A stretch of 6,761 nucleotides of DNA from an uncultured Collinsella sp. (GTDB lineage Bacteria; Actinomycetota; Coriobacteriia; Coriobacteriales; Coriobacteriaceae), in the NCBI GenBank assembly GCA_902494545.1, contig CABUTP010000088.1:1-6761 (forward strand), given 5' to 3'. How positions within the stretch are numbered: position 1 is the stretch's first letter; every line of letters begins with the position of its first letter. Under the pieces are notes generated by a model, which was not told where the DNA came from, did no database searches, and saw only the letters and a list, made by a program, of their open reading frames with translations. The position numbers and the translations under genes were made by a program. Positions 1 through 6,104 of the stretch are shown in pieces.

Positions 1-246
1 CGCGCGCGACGTGAGGACGATGATGGGAACCTCGGATTCGCGGCGAACCTCGTGGCAGATATGCTGGCCGTCCTTGACGGGAAGCGTCAGGTCGAGCAGC
101 ACCAGGTCGGGCGCGGCGGCGAGAATATCGCGCGAGACATGCTCAAACGATTCGCAGGCCTCGACCTCAAAACCGGCGCGGGCAAGGATGTCGACAAGCT
201 CACGACGAATGGGCTCGTCGTCCTCAACGACATAAATCAGCGCCAT
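1..246 (-). CDS. OmpR-type response regulator, receiver domain (partial, runs off the left edge)
   Basis: The N-terminal 82 residues of a two-component response regulator; the reading frame is open to position 1, so the rest of the receiver and any DNA-binding domain lie outside the window. The protein begins MALIYVVEDDEPIRRE, with the acidic pair Asp9-Asp10, the phospho-acceptor Asp52 in VLLDLTLPVKDG, and the switch Thr79 in PIIVLTSRA. The LTLPVKDGQHIC block followed by RRESEVPIIVLTSR recalls the BceR/GraR/BraR group, OmpR-family regulators often paired with intramembrane sensor kinases and peptide-antibiotic ABC transporters. That subgroup assignment is inferred from remembered motifs. The ATG at 244-246 is preceded by an AGGGGAG ribosome-binding site about nine bases upstream. 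A kinase gene would be expected downstream on the minus strand, left of the window. The gene is separated by 180 bp from the upstream gene on the same strand, so it probably has its own promoter. Confidence 0.9.
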   Translation of the reverse strand, partial: MALIYVVEDDEPIRRELVDILARAGFEVEACESFEHVSRDILAAAPDLVLLDLTLPVKDGQHICHEVRRESEVPIIVLTSRA

Positions 247-279
247 GGATTCCGCTCCCCTCTTGGTTGTCTTGCCACC

Positions 280-329
280 ATTATGGCTGCGGAGCCGCAG
301 GCGCGCGCCTCGCGCGTCACCAAGGTGAC
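280..329 (-). promoter_or_regulatory. Possible promoter and operator palindrome upstream of the response regulator gene
   Basis: On the minus strand a CATAAT -10-like hexamer lies at 285-280, about 33 bases before the response regulator ATG. No convincing -35 hexamer lies at the usual distance. A perfect 14-bp palindrome, GTCACCAAGGTGAC, lies at 316-329. Its centre is about 50 bases upstream of the start site the -10 would predict, a position typical of activator binding. The palindrome could be an autoregulatory site or the site of another dimeric regulator. The palindrome is seen directly; the promoter and its role are inference. Confidence 0.35.
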
Positions 330-339
330 AGAACTGTTC

Positions 340-375
340 GCGAGCGGGGGGGCGTTTGGCTCGCCTCCCGCTCGC
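340..375. repeat. Strong GC-rich hairpin in the intergenic gap
   Basis: The arms GCGAGCGGG (340-348) and CCCGCTCGC (367-375) are a perfect 9-bp inverted repeat. An inner stem GGCG (351-354) / CGCC (362-365) leaves a seven-base loop. There is no T-run after the stem on either strand, so it is not a classical intrinsic terminator. It may still stop or stabilise the 3' end of the transcript from the 427-1134 gene. Confidence 0.4.
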
Positions 376-383
376 AACGGGCG

Positions 384-411
384 CGGGGATCAAATGATTA
401 TTAAATCCCCG
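384..411 (-). terminator. Weak terminator candidate downstream of the 427-1134 gene
   Basis: CGGGGAT (384-390) and ATCCCCG (405-411) form a perfect 7-bp stem around an AT-rich 14-base loop, 16 to 43 bases beyond the stop codon of the minus-strand gene. A competing 7-bp pairing exists between AAATGAT (392-398) and ATCATTT (422-428), which overlaps the stop codon. There is no U-tract after the 3' arm, so termination here is uncertain. Confidence 0.3.
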
Positions 412-426
412 TCCCAGAAAAATCAT

Positions 427-1134
427 TTAGCGGCGGGCACGGAGCTTTTCGTAGCCGTCGGCAAAGAAGGCGACCGTGGCGGCGTCGGCCTCCGCGGCGT
501 CCGTCTCGGTTGCGGGGACCACGCCGTGCTCGTCGCTCACCAGGAACAAGGCACCCTTGAGCTGCGCGGGAATGTCTACGCGCGTGACCGGGATGCCCTT
601 GGTCTGGGCCAGCTGCTCAATGAGCGTCGCCGTGCCGCACAGACACTCGTCCGCCGGCGCCACAAAGGCAAGCTCGCCGTTGTTGACGGCGGCGAGCAGC
701 TCGGGCGCCACGCCGGTCTCGTCGGCTTCGGAGCGAGCCTCGGCAGAACGGGCACGCAGCGCCTTGGCCGACGTGTCGGCCAGCGGCTCGTACTCCCCCA
801 CCGTCATGGCGGCATTGCCGTTAACGTCGATCACCAGCATGAGCACGCCGTCGCGTGCGGTGTAGTCGCCCTCGGCAAGTGACCACTCAACGTGCTGCTT
901 TGCCCAGCTGAGCATGTTATGGGTAAGCGGCTCGCCCTGCACCAGGCGCTCGGACAGCGCGCGGATGTGGCGGTTGAGCATGGGCACCTTTTTGTTGGAC
1001 ATGCGCCAACGACAGATGAGCGCGGGCTTGTCGAGCGTGAACTTCTCGACCGCCTCCTGATTGGCGCAAAAGTCCTCGTACGCACGCTGATCCTCGGCAT
1101 TGCCAAACAGCTCGTCATCATCAATCTGGGGCAT
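427..1134 (-). CDS. Conserved-looking hypothetical protein, 235 aa, function unknown
   Basis: I do not recognise this protein with confidence. The ATG at 1134 is preferred because AAAGG sits seven bases upstream (1142-1146). An in-frame ATG at 1158 would add eight residues (MTNTKGTT) but lies almost at the predicted transcription start and has a poorly spaced AGAGGA. The protein is soluble and acidic, with no signal peptide or membrane segment. Residues 1-31 are acidic (IDDDELFGNAEDQ). Residues 36-120 hold KPALICRWRMSNKKVPMLNRH, a Trp-containing helix near 77-86, and a strand-like segment DGVLMLVIDVNGNAAM at 95-110. Residues 160-210 include ADECLCGTATLIEQLAQTKGI and LFLVSDEHGVVP. The GTATLIEQLAQTKGIPV and VSDEHGVVPATE stretches vaguely recall class IV (branched-chain type) aminotransferases, but no catalytic lysine context is evident, so this is only a lead. 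The purH terminator lies upstream, so the gene is probably transcribed separately. Confidence 0.85.
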   Translation of the reverse strand: MPQIDDDELFGNAEDQRAYEDFCANQEAVEKFTLDKPALICRWRMSNKKVPMLNRHIRALSERLVQGEPLTHNMLSWAKQHVEWSLAEGDYTARDGVLMLVIDVNGNAAMTVGEYEPLADTSAKALRARSAEARSEADETGVAPELLAAVNNGELAFVAPADECLCGTATLIEQLAQTKGIPVTRVDIPAQLKGALFLVSDEHGVVPATETDAAEADAATVAFFADGYEKLRARR

Positions 1135-1140
1135 GGTTGT

Positions 1141-1147
1141 ACCTTTC
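1141..1147 (-). promoter_or_regulatory. Ribosome-binding site deciding the start of the 427-1134 gene
   Basis: GAAAGGT on the minus strand, with AAAGG ending seven bases before the ATG at 1134. It favours this ATG over the one 24 bases upstream. Confidence 0.6.
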
Positions 1148-1166
1148 GTGTTAGTCATTCCGTCCT

Positions 1167-1175
1167 CTTATACCA
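1167..1175 (-). promoter_or_regulatory. Candidate extended -10 promoter for the 427-1134 gene
   Basis: TGGTATAAG on the minus strand matches the extended -10 form TGnTATAAT at all but the last base. The predicted start near 1160 would give a leader of about 26 bases to the ATG at 1134. The -35 region is poor (TTTGGA at 1188-1193 with a 15-base spacer), which is tolerable for an extended -10. The element abuts the T-tract of the purH terminator, so terminator and promoter are packed together. Confidence 0.45.
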
Positions 1176-1210
1176 AAAAGACGGCCCTCCAAACGGAGCG
1201 ACCGTCTTTT
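1175..1210 (-). terminator. Intrinsic terminator of purH
   Basis: A perfect 9-bp stem pairs AAAAGACGG (1176-1184) with CCGTCTTTT (1202-1210). An inner CTCC/GGAG stem (1187-1190 / 1195-1198) closes on AAAC. On the minus strand the stem runs into a five-base T-tract (1179-1175). It lies 30 bases beyond the purH stop codon. The A/T symmetry means it could also act on plus-strand transcripts. Confidence 0.85.
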
Positions 1211-1239
1211 GCAGAGATTATTTTGTCCCGGGGCGAAAC

Positions 1240-2847
1240 TTAGTGCCTAAAGTGGCGGGCGCCCGTAAAGACCATCGCAATGCCATGCTCGTTGCAGGCC
1301 TGAATGCTCTCGTCGTCGCGCTTGGAGCCGCCGGGCTGAATGATGCAGGTCACACCATGCTCGGCAAGCACGTCGACGTTGTCGCGGAACGGGAAGAATG
1401 CGTCGCTTGCGCAGGCAAAGCCGCCCTTCTCCACGCCCTCGCGCTCGCAGAAGTCCTCGGCACGCTCGCAGGCCAGCAGCGCAGAATCCACGCGGTTGGG
1501 CTGACCCGGGCCCATGCCAATGCCGGCCTTGCCCTTGGAGACCAGGATGGCGTTGGACTTAACGCCCTTGCAGACCTTCCAGGCAAACTCGAGCTCGGCC
1601 ATCTCGGCGTCGGTGGGCTTGCGGTCGGTGGGGAACGTAAAAGTCGCGGGATCCTCGGTCACGTGGTCGACTTCCTGCACCAGCATGCCACCGTCGACGG
1701 AGCGCAGCTCCACCTGAGCGCCGTGGTCCACGCCGCCGGTAGCCAGCACGCGCAGGTTGGGGCGCTTAGCCATGCGCTCGAGCGCCTCATCGGTGTAGCT
1801 CGGGGCGATGATGACCTCGACGAACTGCTTGTTCTGATCGGCAAAGTGCTCAACCAGCTCATAGGGAACCTCGCGGTTGCAGGCGATGATGCCGCCAAAG
1901 GCGCTCTTGGGATCGCAGGCGAAGGCGCGGTCGTAGGCGGCCGTGATGTCCTCGGCAACGGCGGAACCGCAGGGGTTCTGGTGCTTGAGGATCACGCAGG
2001 CCGGCTCGTCGAACTCGCGGACCAGGTTCCAGGCGGCGTCGGCATCCAGATAGTTGTTGTAGCTGAGCGGCTTGCCCTGGATCTGCTCGGAGCCCACGAG
2101 CGGGAACTGCGAGCTCGCGGTGTTCTCGCAGCCCTCGGCAAAGCGGTAGACCGTAGCCTTCTGCTGAGGATTCTCGCCATAGCGCAGGTCGTCGACCTTC
2201 TCCAGCGAGATCTCGAGCTTGGCAGAGGTGTCCGCCACGTCGCTTGCCTGGGCGGCAAGCCAACGGGAGATAGCCGTGTCGTAGGCGGCGGTGGTCTGGT
2301 AGACCTTCACCTGCAGGCGACGACGGGTGGAAAGCGTGGTGCAGCCACCGGTCTCGCGCATCTCGGCCAGGACGGCGTCGTAGTCGGCCGGGTCGGAAAT
2401 GACGGTAACGCTCGCGGCGTTCTTAGCGGCAGAGCGCAGCATGGAGGGGCCACCGATGTCGATGTGCTCGATGGCATCCGCGAAGGTGACCTCGGGGTTG
2501 GCGACGGTCTTCTCGAACTCGTACAGGTTGACGACGACCAGGTCAATCAGCTTAATGCCGTGCTGAGCGGCCTCCTGCATGTGCTGCTCGGAATCGCGAC
2601 GGGCAAGCAGCGCGCCGTGAACCTTGGGATGCAGCGTCTTGACGCGGCCGTCCATCATCTCGGGATAGCCCGTGAACTCCTCGATGGGGGTTACGGGAAC
2701 GCCCGCGTCCTCGATGGCACGAGCCGTGCCGCCCGTAGAGATGATCTCGACGCCAAAGTCATCGACCAGCGTCCGTGCGAAATCGACGACGCCCGTCTTA
2801 TCGGTAACCGAGATCAACGCGCGTGCGATCTTCACATCAGATCCCAT
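1240..2847 (-). CDS. purH: Bifunctional AICAR formyltransferase / IMP cyclohydrolase PurH
   Basis: Catalyses the last two steps of de novo purine synthesis in the cytoplasm: formyl transfer from 10-formyl-tetrahydrofolate to AICAR, then ring closure of FAICAR to IMP. At 535 residues it is full length for the family. The N-terminal IMP cyclohydrolase (MGS-like) domain, about residues 6-200, shows ISVTDKTG (12-19), STGGTA (37-42), GYPEMMDGRVKTLHPKVHG (60-78) and IDIGGPSMLRSAAKN (129-143). The transformylase domain shows LRYGENPQQ (221-229), GKPLSYNNYLDADAAWN (258-274), the catalytic Lys-His pair K288-H289 in ILKHQNPCG, DPKSAFGGI (312-320), IAPSY (347-351), GMGPGQPNRVDS (444-455) and the C-terminal SDAFFPFRDN...FTGARHFRH. 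All expected catalytic motifs are present. The start is supported by AGGAGG five bases before the ATG (2853-2858). No other pur gene is visible nearby. The gene ends at its own terminator and is divergent from the acetyltransferase gene. Confidence 0.98.
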   Translation of the reverse strand: MGSDVKIARALISVTDKTGVVDFARTLVDDFGVEIISTGGTARAIEDAGVPVTPIEEFTGYPEMMDGRVKTLHPKVHGALLARRDSEQHMQEAAQHGIKLIDLVVVNLYEFEKTVANPEVTFADAIEHIDIGGPSMLRSAAKNAASVTVISDPADYDAVLAEMRETGGCTTLSTRRRLQVKVYQTTAAYDTAISRWLAAQASDVADTSAKLEISLEKVDDLRYGENPQQKATVYRFAEGCENTASSQFPLVGSEQIQGKPLSYNNYLDADAAWNLVREFDEPACVILKHQNPCGSAVAEDITAAYDRAFACDPKSAFGGIIACNREVPYELVEHFADQNKQFVEVIIAPSYTDEALERMAKRPNLRVLATGGVDHGAQVELRSVDGGMLVQEVDHVTEDPATFTFPTDRKPTDAEMAELEFAWKVCKGVKSNAILVSKGKAGIGMGPGQPNRVDSALLACERAEDFCEREGVEKGGFACASDAFFPFRDNVDVLAEHGVTCIIQPGGSKRDDESIQACNEHGIAMVFTGARHFRH

Positions 2848-2858
2848 GCAGTCCTCCT

Positions 2859-3110
2859 GTCTGGTACGCCGCCGTGCTCTGTGAGTCGGTGATACGTCGA
2901 TCTGCAGCGCTCGCGCAGCGGCATTGAAAATACTGATTTAATGTAGCGCATCGAGCGCGACGATGCACCCCGCAACGCGCGGCTGTGCAGAAAAAGCTTC
3001 GAGCGGGGGTTGCAGGAGCGCCACTGGGCACGGTGAGTTGATGGAACACAGGGGCACCATAATTAGATGCCAACGGCGTGGTAGAACTGTGCTCGATATG
3101 CATCCGCAAT
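2859..3110. other. Divergent intergenic region between purH and the acetyltransferase gene
   Basis: The 276-bp gap must carry the promoters for both genes. An AT-rich patch at 2924-2945 gives TATTTT and TACATT -10-like hexamers on the minus strand, but neither has a recognisable -35. On the plus strand TTGATG (3038-3043) and TAATTA (3060-3065) are spaced by 16 bases and could serve the acetyltransferase gene. I see no known riboswitch, no tRNA and no credible small gene here. ORFs across it lack ribosome-binding sites. Confidence 0.3.
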
Positions 3111-3123
3111 AGAAAGAGGCACC

Positions 3124-3765
3124 ATGGTCTCGCGGGTTCTCTACCGACCGTTTGATACCGAAGATTTCGACGCCATCGCGCTGATCTTGCAGCAGCTTTG
3201 GCACAACAACTCGGATAACGATGAGTACAACCGCCTTGAGGCCGCGTGCGATCTTGCCTACTGCCTTTCTTCATCGACGTTTTCGCAGGTTGCCGTAATC
3301 GACGGTCAGGCGCGCGGCATTGCGCTTGCACGCGCAGGACAGAGCTCCGGCGTCACTATCAACGAACATTGGATGGATACTGAGCGTGCACTGCTGTCGC
3401 AGATGCGTGAGCTAGAACCCGAGTCGTGCGCCGAGTATCTCTCGTTTGTGCGCACAACCATCCGAACCAACAACCGCCTGCTCGAGAGCAGCCCGCTGCC
3501 GCACGACAACGAGGTCACGCTGCTTGCCGTGGATCGCGATGTCCACGGCCTGGGCGTTGGCACGGTTCTGCTCGACGCCGCAATCTCGCATCTGTCCTCG
3601 CGCGGGGCGACCAGCGCACACCTGTACACCGACTCCAACTGCTCGTGGAAGTTCTACGAACTGCACGGCTTTAAGCGCACCGCCACGCACCGCGCCAACC
3701 GCGAGGAACGCCGCCACGCCATGCCGCGCGAAAGCTTCCTCTACGAACTGGACCTAACCGTCTAG
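3124..3765 (+). CDS. GNAT-family N-acetyltransferase
   Basis: A 213-residue cytoplasmic protein predicted to transfer an acetyl group from acetyl-CoA to an amine; the substrate cannot be told from sequence. The C-terminal half carries the GNAT fold: strand and acetyl-CoA loop VTLLAVDRDVHGLGVGTVLL (131-150), where RDVHGLGVG fits the R/Q-x-x-G-x-G/A pyrophosphate-binding motif, then the helix DAAISHLSSRGATSAHL. Next comes NCSWKFYELHGFKRT (172-186), with Tyr178 in the position of the usual general acid. The N-terminal about 120 residues (YRPFDTEDFDAIALILQQLW and an acidic, helical stretch) are longer than in minimal GNAT proteins and may form a substrate lid. The ATG at 3124 follows AGAAAGAGG with a short four-base spacer. 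Apparently monocistronic: the repeat pair starts 15 bases after the stop codon and the next gene is convergent. Confidence 0.9.
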   Translation: MVSRVLYRPFDTEDFDAIALILQQLWHNNSDNDEYNRLEAACDLAYCLSSSTFSQVAVIDGQARGIALARAGQSSGVTINEHWMDTERALLSQMRELEPESCAEYLSFVRTTIRTNNRLLESSPLPHDNEVTLLAVDRDVHGLGVGTVLLDAAISHLSSRGATSAHLYTDSNCSWKFYELHGFKRTATHRANREERRHAMPRESFLYELDLTV

Positions 3766-3780
3766 GCCCAGCAGCCATAC

Positions 3781-3833
3781 CTAGTCGTTGGGGACAGTCT
3801 TAAATGACTAGTCGCTGGGGACAGTCTTCGTAG
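3781..3833 (+). repeat. REP-like extragenic repeat, tandem pair (locus 1)
   Basis: Two nearly identical 21-base units start at 3781 and 3808 (27-base period). Each begins CTAGTCGYTGGGGACAGTC and ends TT, and they differ at one base (3788 T, 3815 C). The spacer is AAATGA. Unit 1 plus its spacer and the start of unit 2 can fold: CTAGTCGTT (3781-3789) pairs with AATGACTAG (3803-3811), nine pairs including one G-T wobble, around a GGGGACAGTCTTA loop. Unit 2 loses the 3' arm. A related pair lies at 5969-6017. This resembles REP sequences mobilised by RAYT/IS200-like Y1 transposases, but no such transposase is in the window, so the class is inferred. Confidence 0.85.
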
Positions 3834-3842
3834 GTAGCGCAT

Positions 3843-3890
3843 AAAAAGGGGATGGGCTTTCCCCGACGGCTGTCGAGAAAAGCCCATCCC
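3843..3890 (-). terminator. Intrinsic terminator of the DUF2207 gene
   Basis: A perfect 12-bp stem pairs GGGATGGGCTTT (3849-3860) with AAAGCCCATCCC (3879-3890), capped by an inner CGAC/GTCG stem (3864-3867 / 3872-3875). On the minus strand the stem is followed by CTTTTTAT (T-tract 3847-3843). It starts 14 bases beyond the stop codon at 3905. No T-tract follows on the plus strand, so it serves mainly the minus-strand gene. Confidence 0.92.
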
Positions 3891-3904
3891 ATAGCTTACG
3901 ACCG

Positions 3905-5848
3905 TTAGAACGTTCCGCCGCCGCCACCGCCGACGCCGCCTCCGCCGCCGCCCGAGAAGCCGCCGCCACCGCCGCCGCCCGAGCTGTCGGAGCTCGAAGC
4001 CAGCTCACGGATGCTCTCGTGATACACATCGTTAAATGAATCGAGCGGCGAATCGATACCGTAATGATGGTAGTACCACCAGTAGCAGGGGTAATTGTCG
4101 TAGAAACCGTCGGCCTCGCGCACCTCGGGAGGAACAGCCTCGGCAAGCTGACGCAGGACTTCCTTCGAAACGCCCAGCGCCACGCCCATCACCAGAAGTT
4201 TATTCCACAGGACCAGATCGCCGGGGACGGCTTCCTTTAGGCGCGTGAAGTCCTCGAGCCAATGCTTAAGCGCCTTGCAGCGCGCCGCCACCTCGGCGCC
4301 CTCCGGCGTAAAGCGGCGGAACGTAAGGCCCACGCCAATACCCACCAGCACAATCGGCACCGAGATAAGCGCGGCGATAATGTTCACCTGTGCGCCGTCG
4401 GTAAAGAAAATGGATCCCATGGGAACAAAGGCGATCAGAATACCGAGAACCAGGCAAAACACCATTGCAACGATGCCGTCCGAGGCAACGTACTCGCTAT
4501 CGGCCAGCTTGCCCTTAACGGTGTTCTGATAGTCCTCGAGCTTGTCGCCCACGGGTGTAGCATACTGCTTGACGTAGTGCTGCAGCTCGTCAAACGTGCG
4601 CGAACGGTCACCGTTTTCGTCGGGCTTAACGCCGGCAAAGAAAACCTTGAGCACCATGTGGTCAATGCCCTTGGCCGACTTCCAGCCCGCATCACTCACC
4701 GTCACGCGATACGTCTGCTCTTCTTTTTCGCGCCCCAACAGACCCTTCTTGGCCTTGGTCACGGTCGCCTGCTCCAGCTTGATCACACGGTCGTCAGTGA
4801 GCTTCATGAGCGTGGCGATATATGCCTGATCGGGCACCTCGTTCCAGCTCATAAGGGCCGAAAGCACGGCGGGATGGTCGGCCGAAGGCACATCGCGGAA
4901 ATATTCGTCCTGGAAAAGCGGCTTGGGCTTGCGGCGGCGCAGCTTGAGCGCAACGATTGTGCCGGTAAAGGCCACCGCCGAGACAACACTTAGCACGGCA
5001 AGTGCATTGGCAATCATGCGAGCGTGAGCGCGGCGGGCGTTAGCTTCGTCGGCCCATTCTTTCTCTTCGCTCAGGATCGTTGACATGCGCTCCTCGCTTG
5101 AAGCGGAAAGCCATGGCACCCAGTCGCTGGGGAAGGCGATGCGCGCCTCGGCGAATTCGCCCTGATGCACGCAGGGAATGGTATAGGTGACCATGGGTTC
5201 GTCCGCATCGAGCGATACATCGCCCGTCAGCGGGCCGTGGCCCCATGCGCGGAAGTTATCGCCCTTGACGGCCGCCGTCCCGGCAGCAGCATTTGCGAAG
5301 TACACTTCCATCTCGACGTCATCGGAATCCGCAGACCAGCCGTCACCCACAAATTTCCAATAGAGCTCGGCGGTATCGGCCCAGTTCATAACCGCACCAG
5401 TCATGGTGTAGCTCACGTAATAGATCGCGCTGTCGCCGCTCTCGTGGGGGCTGAATACCTTAATCCTTACGCCGTCACCGGTCTGCTCGACCGTGTAGAC
5501 GCCAGAGTCTCCCTTGTTCGCGCTATCGACTTTGTTAAACGCGGTGTCGTCTTCCTCGACGCTCAGCACATTGACGCCCGCCGCGCCTCCCTGCTGGTTG
5601 GTGCCTGTATTGATCTCCCAAAACACGCCGTTGATGTCGTCGTCGAAATCGAACTGGCGTCCCTCGACAACGGTCAGCGATCCATCGGCCTCAACCGTGG
5701 CGCCGATGTAGGTTTGGCTCATGGAGTAGCCGTCGGCGTGTGCGGCGGCAGGCAGCAGCAACAACGCAAGCGCGACGAGTGCGCAGACGGAAGCGAATCG
5801 CGCGAATAGGCGGCGCTGCCGACAGGTCTTGGCAACGGGGGCGTTCAT
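3905..5848 (-). CDS. DUF2207 family membrane protein with glycine-rich C-terminal tail
   Basis: Predicted 647-residue protein exported by Sec and anchored in the membrane; the family's biochemical role is unknown to me. The ATG at 5848 is chosen because AAAGGA lies seven bases upstream and because it puts a classical signal peptide at the N-terminus: RQRRLFAR, a hydrophobic core CALVALALLLL, and AHA|DG cleavage near residue 38. Longer in-frame starts at 5884 and 5908 lack a usable ribosome-binding site. Residues about 39-275 are the extracellular DUF2207-type domain (SLTVVEGRQFDFDDDINGVFWEIN; HGPLTGDV). Transmembrane segments lie near 279-301, 458-482 and 488-510. The region between the first and second (PLFQDEYFRDVPSADHPAVLSALM) and that after the third (TPEGAEVAARCKALKHWLEDF) are probably cytoplasmic and typical of the family. 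The last 24 residues are almost all glycine, ending GGTF. It is bracketed by the two repeat loci and has its own terminator. Confidence 0.9.
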   Translation of the reverse strand: MNAPVAKTCRQRRLFARFASVCALVALALLLLPAAAHADGYSMSQTYIGATVEADGSLTVVEGRQFDFDDDINGVFWEINTGTNQQGGAAGVNVLSVEEDDTAFNKVDSANKGDSGVYTVEQTGDGVRIKVFSPHESGDSAIYYVSYTMTGAVMNWADTAELYWKFVGDGWSADSDDVEMEVYFANAAAGTAAVKGDNFRAWGHGPLTGDVSLDADEPMVTYTIPCVHQGEFAEARIAFPSDWVPWLSASSEERMSTILSEEKEWADEANARRAHARMIANALAVLSVVSAVAFTGTIVALKLRRRKPKPLFQDEYFRDVPSADHPAVLSALMSWNEVPDQAYIATLMKLTDDRVIKLEQATVTKAKKGLLGREKEEQTYRVTVSDAGWKSAKGIDHMVLKVFFAGVKPDENGDRSRTFDELQHYVKQYATPVGDKLEDYQNTVKGKLADSEYVASDGIVAMVFCLVLGILIAFVPMGSIFFTDGAQVNIIAALISVPIVLVGIGVGLTFRRFTPEGAEVAARCKALKHWLEDFTRLKEAVPGDLVLWNKLLVMGVALGVSKEVLRQLAEAVPPEVREADGFYDNYPCYWWYYHHYGIDSPLDSFNDVYHESIRELASSSDSSGGGGGGGFSGGGGGGVGGGGGGTF

Positions 5849-5855
5849 AGGCACA

Positions 5856-5861
5856 TCCTTT
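5856..5861 (-). promoter_or_regulatory. Ribosome-binding site deciding the DUF2207 start
   Basis: AAAGGA on the minus strand, seven bases before the ATG at 5848. It selects this start over ATGs 36 and 60 bases upstream, which have no comparable site. Confidence 0.65.
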
Positions 5862-5968
5862 GTCTGTGATACCAACAGCGTCATTGTCCCACGTTTACGG
5901 GCGCACATGACGAATATCTAGGCGACCGGAGCGCCAAACGGGATGAAAGTCACGCCCGCCGCCAGCAG

Positions 5969-6017
5969 CTAGTCATTGGGGACGTTCTTAAATGACTAGC
6001 CGTTAGGGGCACTCTTT
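5969..6017 (+). repeat. REP-like extragenic repeat, tandem pair (locus 2, diverged)
   Basis: Unit 1 starts at 5969 with CTAGTCATTGGGGACGTTC, followed by TT and the same AAATGA spacer as locus 1. Unit 2 starts at 5996 with CTAGCCGTTAGGGGCACTC, more degenerate. The 27-base period is kept. Unit 1 forms a perfect hairpin: CTAGTCATT (5969-5977) with AATGACTAG (5991-5999) around GGGGACGTTCTTA. Orientation matches the copy at 3781-3833. CCAGCAG lies just before the repeat here (5963-5969 region) and also shortly before locus 1. Confidence 0.8.
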
Positions 6018-6104
6018 GGCATGGCATGCGCCAACGATAGATACCATTTCACAGCTCCGTCACAGGTGTAGTGGCTTTGTGTTGCTGCGACGCGCTCTGA
6101 TTGA

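Noticed and set aside
52..882. A 276-codon open frame on the plus strand
   Set aside because: It is antisense to the response regulator and the 427-1134 gene and crosses the intergenic gap without interruption. The minus-strand products have better starts and, for the regulator, clear motifs.
892..2892. A 666-codon open frame on the plus strand
   Set aside because: It lies antisense to the whole of purH and part of the neighbouring gene. Its product has low-complexity composition with no recognisable motif, and the opposite frame encodes full-length PurH. It is a GC-rich codon shadow.
2837..3331. A 164-codon minus-strand frame spanning the purH/acetyltransferase gap
   Set aside because: It overlaps the 5' ends of both real genes, has no ribosome-binding site and encodes an Arg/Ser/Cys-rich product typical of a wrong frame.
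3781..3833. A CRISPR array
   Set aside because: Only two units with an identical-type six-base spacer at each locus. The repeat is an extragenic tandem pair, not repeat-spacer units with unique 30-base spacers.
4262..5809. Open frames of 243 and 214 codons on the plus strand
   Set aside because: Both are antisense to the DUF2207 gene, have no family motifs and no good ribosome-binding sites.
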